Below are positions 50,085-59,437 of a stretch of 64,000 bases of DNA, one piece after another; position 1 is the first letter of the stretch, and each line of letters starts with the position of its first letter. The stretch comes from Xylanimonas oleitrophica (GTDB lineage Bacteria > Actinomycetota > Actinomycetes > Actinomycetales > Cellulomonadaceae): NCBI RefSeq assembly GCF_003244315.1, contig NZ_QKWH01000001.1:496001-560000 (forward strand), in the 5' to 3' direction. Below the pieces are notes generated by a model that did no database searches, had not been told where the DNA came from, and saw nothing but the letters and a program-made list of their open reading frames with translations. The position numbers and the translations under genes were made by a program.

Positions 50085-50979
50085 TGTGACCACGGATTCC
50101 TATGACGTCGGTGTGCTGCGACGGTTCAACCGCTCCTACACCCAGCGCATCGGCGTGCTCGACGACTCGTTCCTGGGCACCGGCATGCCGCTGGGCACCG
50201 CCCGGCTGCTCTTCGAGATCGGTACCCAGCCCGGCACCACGCGTGCCCTGCGTGCCCGGCTCGGCCTGGACTCCGGATACCTCTCCCGGCTCCTGCGCCG
50301 GCTCGAGCGCGAGGGACTCGTCGCCGTCGTGCCCGATCCGGCGGACCGCCGCCGGAGGCTCGTGGACCTCACGGACCCCGGGCGGGCCGCATGGGAGGAG
50401 CTCGACCGCCGCTCCGAGCGCACCGCACGGACGCTCCTCGACCCCCTCACCTCCCGCCAGCGGGAGCGGCTCGCCGCGGCGCTCGCAGAGGCGGACCTCC
50501 TGGTGCGTGCGGCGACCGTCGAGCTCGGGGTCGTCGACCCGCGCGACCCGGCGGCACGTGCCGCCGTCGGCGCCTACTTCGCCGAGCTCGCCCGTCGGTT
50601 CCGCGAGGACAACGTCGTCGACGTCGGCGCGGCCGTGGCTGCCGACGCCCGCAAGCTCGCGGCGCCGCACGGCGCGTTCGTCGTCGCGGTGTCCGACGGC
50701 GAGGCCGTGGCGTGCGGGGGAGTGCACCGGATCGCCGACGGTGTGGCCGAGATCAAGCGCATGTGGGTGCACGGTGGCTGGCGCGGTGCCGGCCTGGGAT
50801 CACGCCTGCTGCGCCACCTGGAAGGCCTGGCCGCCGAGCGCGGGCTCGGCGTCGTGCGGCTCGACACGAACGAGGAGCTCGTCGAGGCGATCGCGATGTA
50901 CGAGCGGGCCGGCTACCGCCGCATCGACCGGTACAACGACAACCCGAACGCGACGCACTTCTACGAGAAGGTGCTCTGA
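50074..50979 (+). CDS. MarR-type regulator fused to GNAT acetyltransferase
   Basis: 301 residues. Residues 1-145: winged HTH (TTRALRARLGLDSGYLSRLL, PDPADRRRRLVDLTD). Residues 155-300: GNAT fold with acetyl-CoA loop GGWRGAGLGSRLLRHLEGLA and a C-terminal AIAMYERAGYRRIDRY. ATG 50074 lies within the operator; the in-frame GTG 50086, 8 nt after TAATGT, would give a leaderless start. Such fusions control neighbouring metabolic genes. Confidence 0.85.
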   Translation: MSEIVTTDSYDVGVLRRFNRSYTQRIGVLDDSFLGTGMPLGTARLLFEIGTQPGTTRALRARLGLDSGYLSRLLRRLEREGLVAVVPDPADRRRRLVDLTDPGRAAWEELDRRSERTARTLLDPLTSRQRERLAAALAEADLLVRAATVELGVVDPRDPAARAAVGAYFAELARRFREDNVVDVGAAVAADARKLAAPHGAFVVAVSDGEAVACGGVHRIADGVAEIKRMWVHGGWRGAGLGSRLLRHLEGLAAERGLGVVRLDTNEELVEAIAMYERAGYRRIDRYNDNPNATHFYEKVL

Positions 50980-51233
50980 CTCCTCGCTGTGTCAGAACCA
51001 GCGGAGGGTTGCGCGTGCGCTGCCTCTGGCGCGGGGTCCCAGCGCAGGAGGTCGCCCGGCTGGCAGTCGAGCGCGACGCACAGCGCCTCCAGCGTGGTGA
51101 ACCGGACGGCCTTGGCCCGCCCGTTCTTGAGCACCGCCAGGTTCGCCGGCGTGATCCCCACGCGCTCGGCGAGCTCGCCCACCGACATCTTGCGGCGGGC
51201 GAGCATGACGTCGATGTCGACAACGATCGGCAT
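50961..51233 (-). CDS. small XRE-family regulator
   Basis: 90 residues from ATG 51233. KMSVGELAERVGITPANLAV, then KNGRAKAVRFTTLEALCVAL and CQPGDLLRW are the YozG/Cro-C1 type HTH. Its 3' end overlaps the end of the MarR-GNAT gene by 19 bp on the other strand. Pairs with DUF2975. Confidence 0.87.
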   Translation of the reverse strand: MPIVVDIDVMLARRKMSVGELAERVGITPANLAVLKNGRAKAVRFTTLEALCVALDCQPGDLLRWDPAPEAAHAQPSAGSDTARSQSTFS

Positions 51234-51730
51234 CAGACGACCCCGTCGAGCTCGGCGTGCAGCGCGGTGGTCTCGGCGTCGAGCGCCACGGCCCGCTGGA
51301 GCAGCAGGCGTAGCACGTACACCAGCAGGGCGACGCCTGCGCCCACCGCCGTCGCGAAACCGAGCATGAGCATGACGCCCGGCTGGCCGGCACCGGCGGC
51401 GACCAGGCCCACGTTCAGCCCCGCCGCGACCACGGCGGCCACGATGCCGCTGGCGATGACGACGTCGACCCACCGGAACGCCGCCGGGGAGAACACGGTG
51501 TCGTCTCGGACCATCGTCAGCAGCCGCCAGAGGCACACGACGACCACCTGGGCGGGGACGAGCCCGAGCGCGGCGATCGTGAGGACCGGGTAGCGCAGGT
51601 GAGCGAGCTCGGGCGCCTGCGAGGCCATCCAGGCGGCCTGCTCAGGCAGCACGACGAGCTGGACCAGCAGCACACCGCCCATCGCCACCACGAGCAGCAC
51701 CTTGAGGAAGTTGACCGCTACCGCACCCAT
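51233..51730 (-). CDS. DUF2975 membrane protein
   Basis: 165 residues, four TM helices (FLKVLLVVAMGGVLLVQLVV; PVLTIAALGLVPAQVVVVCL; VVIASGIVAAVVAAGLNVGL; MLGFATAVGAGVALLVYVL). Always beside an XRE regulator in many bacteria; one-base overlap with it here. Role unknown. Confidence 0.85.
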   Translation of the reverse strand: MGAVAVNFLKVLLVVAMGGVLLVQLVVLPEQAAWMASQAPELAHLRYPVLTIAALGLVPAQVVVVCLWRLLTMVRDDTVFSPAAFRWVDVVIASGIVAAVVAAGLNVGLVAAGAGQPGVMLMLGFATAVGAGVALLVYVLRLLLQRAVALDAETTALHAELDGVV

Positions 51731-51752
51731 CGCCGGCTCCCCGGATCGACAC

Positions 51753-51779
51753 CTATCGAATAACGATAGAAACCTATCG
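51753..51779 (-). promoter_or_regulatory. operator of the DUF2975-XRE operon
   Basis: CTATCGAATAACGATAG palindrome (51753-51769) plus a third CTATCG (51774-51779), 23-50 bp before the start codon; TATCG half-sites typical of this regulator type. Confidence 0.7.
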
Positions 51780-51831
51780 CGAGACGGTCATGACAGGAAG
51801 CCCTCGCGTCGAGCCGGACCAGGCTGCCCTG

Positions 51832-52956
51832 TCACGGCACGCGGGCGAGCCAGGCGGGATCCGCGTACTTGCCGTCGGCCAGCTCCTGCGCCTCGGCTCG
51901 GGTCTCGTCGTCCAGCTTCACCGGGCGCAGCCCGTACGAAGCCGTGAACTCCGCGACCATCGCCGCGATCACATCCTCCCGCGGCAGCCCGGTCTGGGAC
52001 CGCAGCGGGTCCACCCGCTTGACCGCGCTCTTGATGCCCTTGTCCGAGAGCTTCTCCCGCCCGATACGCAGCACGTCCAGCATCTTCTGGGCGTCGATGT
52101 CGTAGCTCATCGTGACGTGGTGCAGCACCCCGCCGGCGGCCAGGCGCTTCTGGGCCGCCCCGCCGATCTTGCCCTGCGGCGAGGCGATGTCGTTGAGCGG
52201 CTGGTAGGTGGCGTCCACGCCCACGGTGCGCAGCGCCCGCAGCACCCACTGGTCGAGGAACGCGTAGGAGTCGGCGAACGACATCCCCGCCACGAGTGTG
52301 TCCGGCACGTAGAGGGAGTACGTGATCGCGTTGCCCGGCTCCACGAACATCGCTCCGCCGCCCGTGATGCGCCGAACCACCTCCAGGCCGAACCGGTCGG
52401 CCGCCTCGACGTCCACCTCGTTGCGCAGCGACTGGAACGAGCCGATGATCACGGACCCCGCCGCCCAGTCCCAGAACCGCAGGGTGGGGCGGCGGCGGCC
52501 CTCGGCCACCTGCCGGGCCAGCACCTCGTCGAGCGCCATCTGCATGCGCGGGCCCTGGTAGCCGGCGTCGAGCAGCTCGAACGTGTGGTCCTCCCACGTG
52601 GAGGCGCGGCCCAGGGCCCGCATCGTGGCGAGCACCAGGTCGCGGGGCGAGAAGCCGATGAGCGCGGTTCCCGCGGCGGCTCGTTCGACCGCCTGGACGA
52701 GCGCGTCGAAGGGGGCGTCGACGGCGGCGCCCTCCAGCGCCGCCGTCAGCCGGGCGAGCGCGTCGTCCTCGCCCCACGGGTCCTGCCCGTGCTGAGGGCT
52801 CCCGTCACGCTGCGGGTCAGGCTCCAGGAAGAAGTCACCCGAGACGACGACGTCGCGCAGGCGCGGCGTGCCGCTCTCGGGGGCCGCCCCGCCGTCGTCC
52901 ACCACCGCCTCGACGACGACCAGCTTGCCACCGGGCACCTTGCGCTCACCATGCAC
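51832..52956 (-). CDS. lipoate-protein ligase A-like protein
   Basis: 374 residues from GTG 52956, giving the family start VHGERKVPGGKLVVVEAVV. The first 110 residues are the accessory (LplA-C-like) domain, followed by the catalytic BPL/LplA domain: WAAGSVIIGSFQ, RRITGGGAMFVEPGNAITYS and the Lys of QGKIGGAAQKR. The usual His after RRxxGGG is changed (MFVEPGN). Octanoyl/lipoyl transfer is likely; substrate unverified. Confidence 0.83.
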   Translation of the reverse strand: MHGERKVPGGKLVVVEAVVDDGGAAPESGTPRLRDVVVSGDFFLEPDPQRDGSPQHGQDPWGEDDALARLTAALEGAAVDAPFDALVQAVERAAAGTALIGFSPRDLVLATMRALGRASTWEDHTFELLDAGYQGPRMQMALDEVLARQVAEGRRRPTLRFWDWAAGSVIIGSFQSLRNEVDVEAADRFGLEVVRRITGGGAMFVEPGNAITYSLYVPDTLVAGMSFADSYAFLDQWVLRALRTVGVDATYQPLNDIASPQGKIGGAAQKRLAAGGVLHHVTMSYDIDAQKMLDVLRIGREKLSDKGIKSAVKRVDPLRSQTGLPREDVIAAMVAEFTASYGLRPVKLDDETRAEAQELADGKYADPAWLARVP

Positions 52957-53082
52957 ACGTCTCACCGGAGCACTGTGCACCACGGGGGCGCCCCGGCACA
53001 GCCCGCGGGGGTGTGTCCAGCGGCACGCCCCGGGCAGGGCCGCCGGGGGCGTCTCGCCGGGCCGCCCACGGTCGCCCTGCCG

Positions 53083-53097
53083 TACTGTGACCGCGTG
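53083..53097 (+). promoter_or_regulatory. rsbQ -10 box with leaderless start
   Basis: TACTGT (53083-53088) ends 6 nt before the GTG of rsbQ; there is no ribosome site. A clear -35 is not seen. Confidence 0.5.
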
Positions 53098-53892
53098 ACC
53101 CTACGAGAGCGCCACAACGTCAAGCTGTCCGGCCTGCCGGACGGCACCCCCATGGTCTTCGCGCACGGGTTCGGGTGCGACCAGTCGATGTGGCGCCTGG
53201 TGGCCCCCGCCTTCGAGGCGGACCACCACGTCGTGCTCTTCGACCACGCCGGCGCCGGCGGTGCGCACCCCGACGCCTATGACGCGGAGCGTCACGCGAC
53301 CCTCGACGGGTACGCCGACGACGTGGTGGACCTGCTGGACGAGCTCGCCCTCGGCCCGGTCGTCTTCGCCGGGCACTCGGTGAGCGCGACCATCGGCATC
53401 CTCGCCGCTGCCCGCCGCCCCGACCTGTTCGAGCGGCTGGTGCTCGTGGGCCCCAGCCCCCGCTACATCGACGACGACGGCTACCGCGGCGGGTTCTCCG
53501 CCGAGGAGATCGACGAGCTGCTGGCCACGATGGAGACGAACTACCTGGGGTGGTCGGCCGTCATGGCGCCGGCCATCATGGGCAACCCGGACCGGCCCGA
53601 GCTCGGCAGCGAGCTGACCGAGCTGTTCTGCCGCACCGACCCCAAGGTGGCCCACCGGTTCGCCCGCGCCACGTTCCTCTCCGACAACCGCGCCGACCTC
53701 GCCGCCGTGCGCACACCGAGCCTGGTGGTCCAGTGCCGGGAGGACGTCATCGCGCCCGTCGAGGTGGGCCGGTACGTGCACGAGAACCTGGCGGGCTCGG
53801 AGTTCGCCCTCATCGACGCCGTCGGCCACTGCCCCAACCTGAGCGCCCCCGACGAGCTCGTCGGTGCCATGCGGGAGTACCTCACCGTATGA
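53095..53892 (+). CDS. rsbQ: RsbQ-type alpha/beta hydrolase
   Basis: 265 residues from GTG 53095. RsbQ signature: RHNVKLSG, MVFAHGFGCDQSMWRLVAPA, VVLFDHAGAGG, RHATLDGYADDV; triad Ser in AGHSVSA (about 95), Asp in REDVIAP (about 215), His in VGHCPN (about 244). RsbQ makes a hydrophobic ligand for the PAS domain of RsbP and so reports energy stress. Overlaps rsbP by 4 nt (ATGA). Confidence 0.87.
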   Translation: MTLRERHNVKLSGLPDGTPMVFAHGFGCDQSMWRLVAPAFEADHHVVLFDHAGAGGAHPDAYDAERHATLDGYADDVVDLLDELALGPVVFAGHSVSATIGILAAARRPDLFERLVLVGPSPRYIDDDGYRGGFSAEEIDELLATMETNYLGWSAVMAPAIMGNPDRPELGSELTELFCRTDPKVAHRFARATFLSDNRADLAAVRTPSLVVQCREDVIAPVEVGRYVHENLAGSEFALIDAVGHCPNLSAPDELVGAMREYLTV

Positions 53893-55463
53893 CACCCGCC
53901 GGCCGTGCCCGATCGTGGGACAACAGTCCCGTGGCGCTCCTGCGCCTGGACGGCGACGGCCGCATCCTCGACGCGAACGACACCTTCCTCGCCTGGGCGG
54001 GCGGTGACGGCCCGGGGGAGCGGCCCGACGTCCGCGGCCGACGTCTGAGCGATCTGCTCACCGTGGGCGGGCGCATCTACTGGGAGACCCACCTGGCACC
54101 GTTCCTCACCCTCCAGGGACGGGTCGACGAGGTGGCGGTCGAGCTGCGCACGCCCGCCGGGCCGCTCCCGGTGCTGCTGTCCCTGGTGGCACGCCGTGAC
54201 GAGCGGCAGGCCGTCGTCGACGTCGCCCTCTTCGCCGCCCGCGAGCGGGTGCGGTTCGACAGGGAGCTCGTGGCCGCCCGCACGGCGGCGGAGGAGGCGG
54301 CCGAGCGCCTGCACTGGGTGCACGACGCGCTGACGGTGCTGTCCCGGGCGGCGACCGTGCCGCAGGTCGAGCAGGCCCTGACCGACAGCGTGGCGCGTCA
54401 CCCCGCGATCGCCGCAGCGGCGCTGCACGCCGTCGGGGCGGGGCACGGCGGGCCGGGGCAAGGTAGGGCGGGGCACGGCGGGGAGGCGCTCGCGACCGGG
54501 GACGACGCGATCCAGGGCGGTACGGCGGGCGGTGCCGTCGTCGTCCCGGTGGCAGGCACCGGCGAGACGTACGCGCACCTGGAGGTCACGCTGCACGGCC
54601 GCCCAGGAGACCCCCCGCTCGACCACGAGGCCCTGCGCACGATCGCCCAGCAGGGCGGCGTGGCCCTGGAGCGGGCGCTGCTGCACGAGCAGAGCGTCTC
54701 CGTCGCTCACGAGCTGCAACGTGCGATGCTCACGCAGGACCTGCCCAGCGACGGGCAGGTGGAGGTGCTGGCCGAGTACCGCCCCGCCGTCAGCGGGCTC
54801 GAGGTGGGCGGCGACTGGTACGACGCGTTCCCCGTCGACGACACCACCCTGGCCGTGGCCGTGGGGGACGTCGTCGGCCACGGGCTGCACGCCGCGACCG
54901 CGATGGGGCAGCTGCGCACCGCGACCCGGGCGCTCGCGGCCCCGGGCCTGGGGCCGGCCGGAACGCTCGGTCTCGTCGACCAGTTCGTGGCCCGGCGGAA
55001 GGTGGGCTACGCCTCCACCCTCGTCTACGCGGAGCTGGACACCGTCGTCGGGACGCTGCGGTACGCCTGCGCGGGCCATCTGCCACCCCTCCTGGTCCGC
55101 GTGGACGGGACGGTCGAGTACCTGTGGGGCGGCCGGTCCTCGCCGCTGGGAGTGCCCGCAGGCGGGGGGCTGCGGGCCGAGGGCGAGGTGCGGCTCGCGC
55201 CGGGGGACGTGGTGCTCTTCTACACCGACGGCGTGGTGGAGCGGCGCGACCGCCGGCTGCGTGACGGCCTCGACCAGCTCGCGCGGGTGGCGGCCCGCCG
55301 CGACCCTGTCGACGAGGGGGACGTGCTGGGGCAGTTCTTCGACCTGGAGGCGAACCAGCGCGACGACGCCTGCGTGCTCCACGTCGCGTGGCGCGGCACC
55401 GGAGCCGTGCCGGCCGTCGAGGTGCCGGCGGACGTGGGGGCCGTGGCGGGACTAGGCTCCTGA
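53889..55463 (+). CDS. rsbP: RsbP-like PAS-PPM phosphatase
   Basis: 524 residues. PAS domain (about 14-110, LLRLDGDGRILDANDTFLAW), a coiled coil, a GAF-like stretch (about 150-265), then SpoIIE-type PP2C phosphatase: GGDWYDAF (about 308), VGDVVGHG, AGHLPPLL, LFYTDGVVE. In Bacillus, RsbP dephosphorylates the anti-anti-sigma factor to free sigma-B. The GAF-like insert is not in the Bacillus protein. No sigma, anti-sigma or anti-anti-sigma gene is in the window. Confidence 0.85.
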   Translation: MTPAGRARSWDNSPVALLRLDGDGRILDANDTFLAWAGGDGPGERPDVRGRRLSDLLTVGGRIYWETHLAPFLTLQGRVDEVAVELRTPAGPLPVLLSLVARRDERQAVVDVALFAARERVRFDRELVAARTAAEEAAERLHWVHDALTVLSRAATVPQVEQALTDSVARHPAIAAAALHAVGAGHGGPGQGRAGHGGEALATGDDAIQGGTAGGAVVVPVAGTGETYAHLEVTLHGRPGDPPLDHEALRTIAQQGGVALERALLHEQSVSVAHELQRAMLTQDLPSDGQVEVLAEYRPAVSGLEVGGDWYDAFPVDDTTLAVAVGDVVGHGLHAATAMGQLRTATRALAAPGLGPAGTLGLVDQFVARRKVGYASTLVYAELDTVVGTLRYACAGHLPPLLVRVDGTVEYLWGGRSSPLGVPAGGGLRAEGEVRLAPGDVVLFYTDGVVERRDRRLRDGLDQLARVAARRDPVDEGDVLGQFFDLEANQRDDACVLHVAWRGTGAVPAVEVPADVGAVAGLGS

Positions 55464-55465
55464 GC

Positions 55466-56476
55466 ATGGCTGCTTCCTCTCGTCTGACCGTCGGCTATGC
55501 CGCGATGCTCGAGCAGTTCCACCCCACCGAGGTGGTCGAGCTCTCGGCCTACGCGGAGGAGCACGGCTTCTCCGGCGTCATGGCTGCCGACCACTTCCAG
55601 CCGTGGGTGCCGCAGCAGGGCCAGGCGGCGTTCGTGTGGAACGTGCTGACCGCGCTGGGCGAGCGCACCCGCGGCGACATCGGCCCCGGCGTCACGGCCC
55701 CCACGTTCCGCTGGCACCCCGCGATGGTGGCGCAGGCGTCCGCGACGCTGGCCGCCATGTACCCCGGCCGCCACTGGCTGGGTCTCGGGTCGGGTGAGGC
55801 GCTCAACGAGCACGTCGTGGCGGGCTACTGGCCCGAGGCTCCCGAGCGCATCAACCGGATGTTCGAGGCCATCGACATCATCAAGAAGCTCTTCCAGTCC
55901 GGCATCGAGGGCAAGGACGTCAAGCACTCGGGCCAGTTCTACAAGCTCGAGTCGACGCGGCTGTGGACCATGCCCGAGGTGGCCCCGGAGATCCTCGTGG
56001 CCACCGCGGGCCCTGTCACCGCCAAGCGGGCCGGCAAGCACGCCGACGGCCTCATCACCGTGGGCGCGCCGCTGGAGAAGATCGAGATGCTGTTCGGCAA
56101 GTTCGACGACGGCGTGCGCGAGTCCGGCCGCGACCCCGAGGGCATGCCCAAGGTGCTCCAGGTGCACATGTCGTGGGCCGAGACCGACGAGGAGGCCCTC
56201 GCCAACGCCATGACCGAGTGGCCCAACGGTGGCATGAAGTTCCCCAAGGCCGACATCCGCTCCCCGCACGACTTCGCGCAGATGGCCAAGCTGGTGCGCC
56301 CGGAGGACTTCGAGGGCCGCATGGTCATCTCCTCCGACCCGGACAAGCACCGCGAGGCCATCCAGAGGTACGTGGACCTCGGGTTCGACCGCATCTACCT
56401 GCACAACGTCGGGCGCAACCAGCGCGAGTGGATCGAGGTCTTCGGCCGCGAGGTGCTGCCGAAGCTCTCCCGGTGA
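55466..56476 (+). CDS. F420-dependent LLM-class oxidoreductase
   Basis: 336 residues from ATG 55466, 2 nt after rsbP. TIM-barrel luciferase-like: [84 protein letters not shown]. Close to the Fgd-like TIGR03557 group (F420-dependent glucose-6-phosphate or similar dehydrogenase). Next to the F420 ligase gene. Confidence 0.85.
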   Translation: MAASSRLTVGYAAMLEQFHPTEVVELSAYAEEHGFSGVMAADHFQPWVPQQGQAAFVWNVLTALGERTRGDIGPGVTAPTFRWHPAMVAQASATLAAMYPGRHWLGLGSGEALNEHVVAGYWPEAPERINRMFEAIDIIKKLFQSGIEGKDVKHSGQFYKLESTRLWTMPEVAPEILVATAGPVTAKRAGKHADGLITVGAPLEKIEMLFGKFDDGVRESGRDPEGMPKVLQVHMSWAETDEEALANAMTEWPNGGMKFPKADIRSPHDFAQMAKLVRPEDFEGRMVISSDPDKHREAIQRYVDLGFDRIYLHNVGRNQREWIEVFGREVLPKLSR

Positions 56477-57333
56477 CCGTGCCCGTGGGTGAGCCGGCCG
56501 GCGAGCGGCTGGCCGTGTGGGCCCCCGCCGGGCTCGGCGAGGTGCGTCCCGGCGACGACCTCGCCGAGCTCGTCGGTGACCTGCTCGACCGCCCCGCCGG
56601 CGATCCCGACGCGCTGGCCGAGGGCGACGTCGTGGTCGTCACGTCCAAGATCGTGTCCAAGGCCGAGGGGCGCGTGGTGGCCGCGGACGACCGCGAGCAG
56701 GCCATCACCGACGAGACCGTCCGGGTGGTGGCCACGCGCGAACGTCCCGGGCTGCCGCCGCTGCGCGTCGTGGAGAACCGGCTCGGCCTGGTCATGGCCG
56801 CCGCCGGCGTGGACGCCTCCAACACGCCCGAGGGCACGGTGCTGCTGCTGCCCGAGGACCCGGACGCCTCCGCGCGTGCGCTCCGCGACGCCCTGCGGTC
56901 GCGGTTCGGCATCGACCGGCTCGGCGTCGTCGTCACGGACACCGCCGGGCGTGCCTGGCGCGACGGGCTCGTGGACATCGCCATCGGTGCCGCGGGCGTC
57001 CAGGTGGCCGACGACCTGCGTGGGGGCGTCGACTCCCACGGGCGGCCGCTGTCGGTGACCGTGACCGCCGTCGTCGACGAGATCGCCTCGGCGTCGGAGC
57101 TGGTGCGCGGCAAGGCCGGTGGGAGGCCCGTCGCCGTCGTCCGCGGGCTCGGGCGGTTCGTCCCCGCCGCGTGGGGCGAGGCGTCCGACGGCGGTGCACC
57201 CGGCGGCGGCCCCGCCGTCGCCCCCGTCGGCGCACGGTCGCTGGTGCGGCCCAGCCAGGACGACCTCTTCCGGGAAGGCTCCGCCGAGGCGTACGCGCGC
57301 GGCTACGCCGACGGGCTGGCCGCGCACGACTGA
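56473..57333 (+). CDS. cofE: coenzyme F420-0:L-glutamate ligase
   Basis: 286 residues from GTG 56473 (GTGA overlap). CofE features: [64 protein letters not shown]. Adds the glutamate tail to F420. The mycobacterial FbiB has an extra C-terminal nitroreductase domain that is absent here; a short Gly/Pro-rich tail is present. Confidence 0.88.
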   Translation: MTVPVGEPAGERLAVWAPAGLGEVRPGDDLAELVGDLLDRPAGDPDALAEGDVVVVTSKIVSKAEGRVVAADDREQAITDETVRVVATRERPGLPPLRVVENRLGLVMAAAGVDASNTPEGTVLLLPEDPDASARALRDALRSRFGIDRLGVVVTDTAGRAWRDGLVDIAIGAAGVQVADDLRGGVDSHGRPLSVTVTAVVDEIASASELVRGKAGGRPVAVVRGLGRFVPAAWGEASDGGAPGGGPAVAPVGARSLVRPSQDDLFREGSAEAYARGYADGLAAHD

Positions 57334-57467
57334 GCGGCGATCACGGCGCGCCACCTCGTCGGGGGAGCGGGTGAGGTCTGCGGGCGGGTTCCACGCTGTC
57401 CACCCAGGTCAGAGCCGTATCTGAGGTCGGCCTGAGCGCCGTTCGGCAAGCCTGCGCTTGCTGGCGC

Positions 57468-57493
57468 GAACCCCCCAGCAGGGGTTCTGCTGG
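57468..57493 (+). promoter_or_regulatory. two mutually exclusive hairpins before the VIT gene
   Basis: GAACCCC (57468-57474) pairs with GGGGTTC (57481-57487); CCAGCAG (57475-57481) pairs with CTGCTGG (57487-57493). They share bases, so only one can form. The only SD-like run (GGGG at 57481-57484) is paired in the first and mostly in the loop of the second. ATG is 4 nt later. Switch-like behaviour is a hypothesis. Confidence 0.4.
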
Positions 57494-57497
57494 TCCC

Positions 57498-58115
57498 ATG
57501 AGCGTCGCCGACCTTCTCCACCTGCCCGGTTCGCGCGTGCGCCCCGAGGCTTCGAGCGCCGCGGGGCTCGAAGCCCGCGGGAGCCTCGCCCAACGCCTCA
57601 ACTGGCTGCGCGCCGGCGTGCTCGGCGCCAACGACGGCATCGTCTCCGTGGCGGCCGTCGTCGTCGGCGTCGCCGGAGCCACCACCTCCCGCTCCGCCCT
57701 GCTCACCGCCGGCATCGCAGCCCTCGTCGGCGGAGCCATCTCCATGGCGCTCGGGGAGTACGTCTCCGTCTCCAGCCAGCGCGACTCCGAGAAGGCCCAC
57801 ATCGCCCGCGGCGAGCTCGAGCTCGCCGACGCCGACGTCGTCAGCCCCTGGCACGCCGCGTTCGCCTCCGCCGTCGCCTTCCTCACCGGCGGGGTGCTGC
57901 CGCTGCTCGCGGTGCTCGCCGTCGCCGTGCCGTGGAAGGTGCCCGTCACCGTGGCCGTGGTGCTGGCGGCGCTCGCCGTCGCCGGGTGGGTGGCCGCGTG
58001 GATCGGCGGGTCGGCGCCCGGGCGCTCCACCCTCCGCGTGGTGATCGGCGGGGCGCTCGCGCTCGCGGTGACGTACGGGATCGGGTCCCTGCTGGGGGTC
58101 ACCGGGGTGGTGTGA
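57498..58115 (+). CDS. VIT/CCC1-family transporter
   Basis: 205 residues. NWLRAGVLGANDGIVSVAAV and LVGGAISMALGEYVSVSSQR are the VIT1/CCC1 hallmarks; five TM helices. These carry Fe2+/Mn2+ across membranes. Confidence 0.9.
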   Translation: MSVADLLHLPGSRVRPEASSAAGLEARGSLAQRLNWLRAGVLGANDGIVSVAAVVVGVAGATTSRSALLTAGIAALVGGAISMALGEYVSVSSQRDSEKAHIARGELELADADVVSPWHAAFASAVAFLTGGVLPLLAVLAVAVPWKVPVTVAVVLAALAVAGWVAAWIGGSAPGRSTLRVVIGGALALAVTYGIGSLLGVTGVV

Positions 58116-58209
58116 GCCGCGCCCGCTGCTGGCGCGTGAGCACGAGCGGATGCAGTGTCGTCCTGACAGCGCACCCACCCGTGCCAGGTGACAACAAAGG
58201 AGTTGTGCC

Positions 58210-59100
58210 ATGCGCCGTGCACACCGTCGTGCCGCCCGCCTGATCTCGCTGCTCGCAGCAGCCGGTTTGACGGCCACCGCCACCGCTGCCACCCCTGCCA
58301 CCGCCGTCTCGGCGTCGGCCGCCGAGGAGCCCGCCCGCTATGTCGCGATGGGCGACTCGTTCTCGGCCGGGTCGGGCGTGTGGCCGCCTGACAGGTCCGC
58401 CCCCGCGATCTGCCTGCGATCGACGGCGAGCTACCCCCGCATCATCGCCACCACGACAGGGGCGGTGCTCGCCGACGTCACCTGCGGCGGAGCGGACACC
58501 GCCGACCTCGCCCGCGCCCAGTACCCGGGCCTCGTGCGTCCGCAGTTCGACGCGCTGAGCGAGGACACCGACCTCGTCACCATCACGATCGGCGGCAACG
58601 ACAGCAACGTGTTCGTCGGCGCGCTCCTGGCGTGCGCGGCCAAGGGAGCGACCACGGCCGGCTACGGCAACCCGTGTCAGCGCTGGTACGGCAGCCACTT
58701 CCACGACGTCGTCCGCTCGACCACCTACCCCGCAGTGCGCCAGGCGCTGACCGACATCCACGCGCGGGCCCCGCACGCCCAGGTCGCGATCCTCGGGTAC
58801 CCGTGGATCCTGCCGGCACAGGAGGGCTGCTACACCAAGATGCCCGTCGCACGCGGTGACGTGCCGTACCTGCGCGACCTGCAGGCCACGCTCAACGGCG
58901 TCATCGCCCAGGCCGCCGCCGAGACCGGCACCACGTTCGTCGACCTGTCCGAGGCGAGCGAGGGACGCGACGCCTGTGCGCCCGCAGGGACCCGCTGGGT
59001 GGAGCCGGTGCTGTGGGGCACCAGCGCGGTGCCCGTGCACCCCAACGCGCTCGGGGCGTCCGAGATGGCGGCGGAGGCGATGCGCGTGCTCGGGCTGTGA
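58210..59100 (+). CDS. secreted SGNH-hydrolase (lipase/esterase type)
   Basis: 296 residues. Signal peptide (basic MRRAHRRAARL, hydrophobic core, cleavage near ASA-AEE). GDSFSAGSG (nucleophile Ser), GGADT, GGNDSN (Asn), and the C-terminal HPNALG with catalytic His. Six Cys, consistent with disulfides after export. Resembles Streptomyces-type secreted lipases; substrate unknown. Confidence 0.87.
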   Translation: MRRAHRRAARLISLLAAAGLTATATAATPATAVSASAAEEPARYVAMGDSFSAGSGVWPPDRSAPAICLRSTASYPRIIATTTGAVLADVTCGGADTADLARAQYPGLVRPQFDALSEDTDLVTITIGGNDSNVFVGALLACAAKGATTAGYGNPCQRWYGSHFHDVVRSTTYPAVRQALTDIHARAPHAQVAILGYPWILPAQEGCYTKMPVARGDVPYLRDLQATLNGVIAQAAAETGTTFVDLSEASEGRDACAPAGTRWVEPVLWGTSAVPVHPNALGASEMAAEAMRVLGL

Positions 59101-59198
59101 CTGCGTCGCGTGCACGATTTCCCTCATCGTGCGGGGTGCGCTGCCGATGAGTACGGTGCACGAGGTAGATCGGAGTCGCAGTCAGGGGGCAGCGCGTC

Positions 59199-59345
59199 AT
59201 GCAGTTTCTCGACGTCAACAACGTGCAGGACGTGACCGTGCTGGACCAGTGGTCCGCCGCGATCGAGGAGTGGGCCAGGGCCGACGACGCCGTCGACTGG
59301 CGGCTGCCGACGCTCGAGCAGCAGAGCCACGAGTCCGCCGCCTGA
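59199..59345 (+). CDS. 48-residue acidic orphan protein
   Basis: Read directly from ATG 59199 (AGGGGGC upstream): MQFLDVNNVQDVTVLDQWSA, then acidic helix EEWARADDAVDWRLP. Followed by a strong terminator, a sign of a real transcript. No family recognised. Confidence 0.55.
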   Translation: MQFLDVNNVQDVTVLDQWSAAIEEWARADDAVDWRLPTLEQQSHESAA

Positions 59346-59353
59346 GGTGAGAC

Positions 59354-59396
59354 GACGAAGGAGGGGCCGGCGCCGCGCGCCGGCCCCTCCTTCGTC
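59354..59396. terminator. terminator between converging genes
   Basis: 20-bp perfect stem (59354-59373 / 59377-59396), 3-nt loop. Confidence 0.9.
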
Positions 59397-59437
59397 TGTG
59401 CCGCGGCGGTGCCGCGGCGGTCGCCCGCGCCAGGCGG

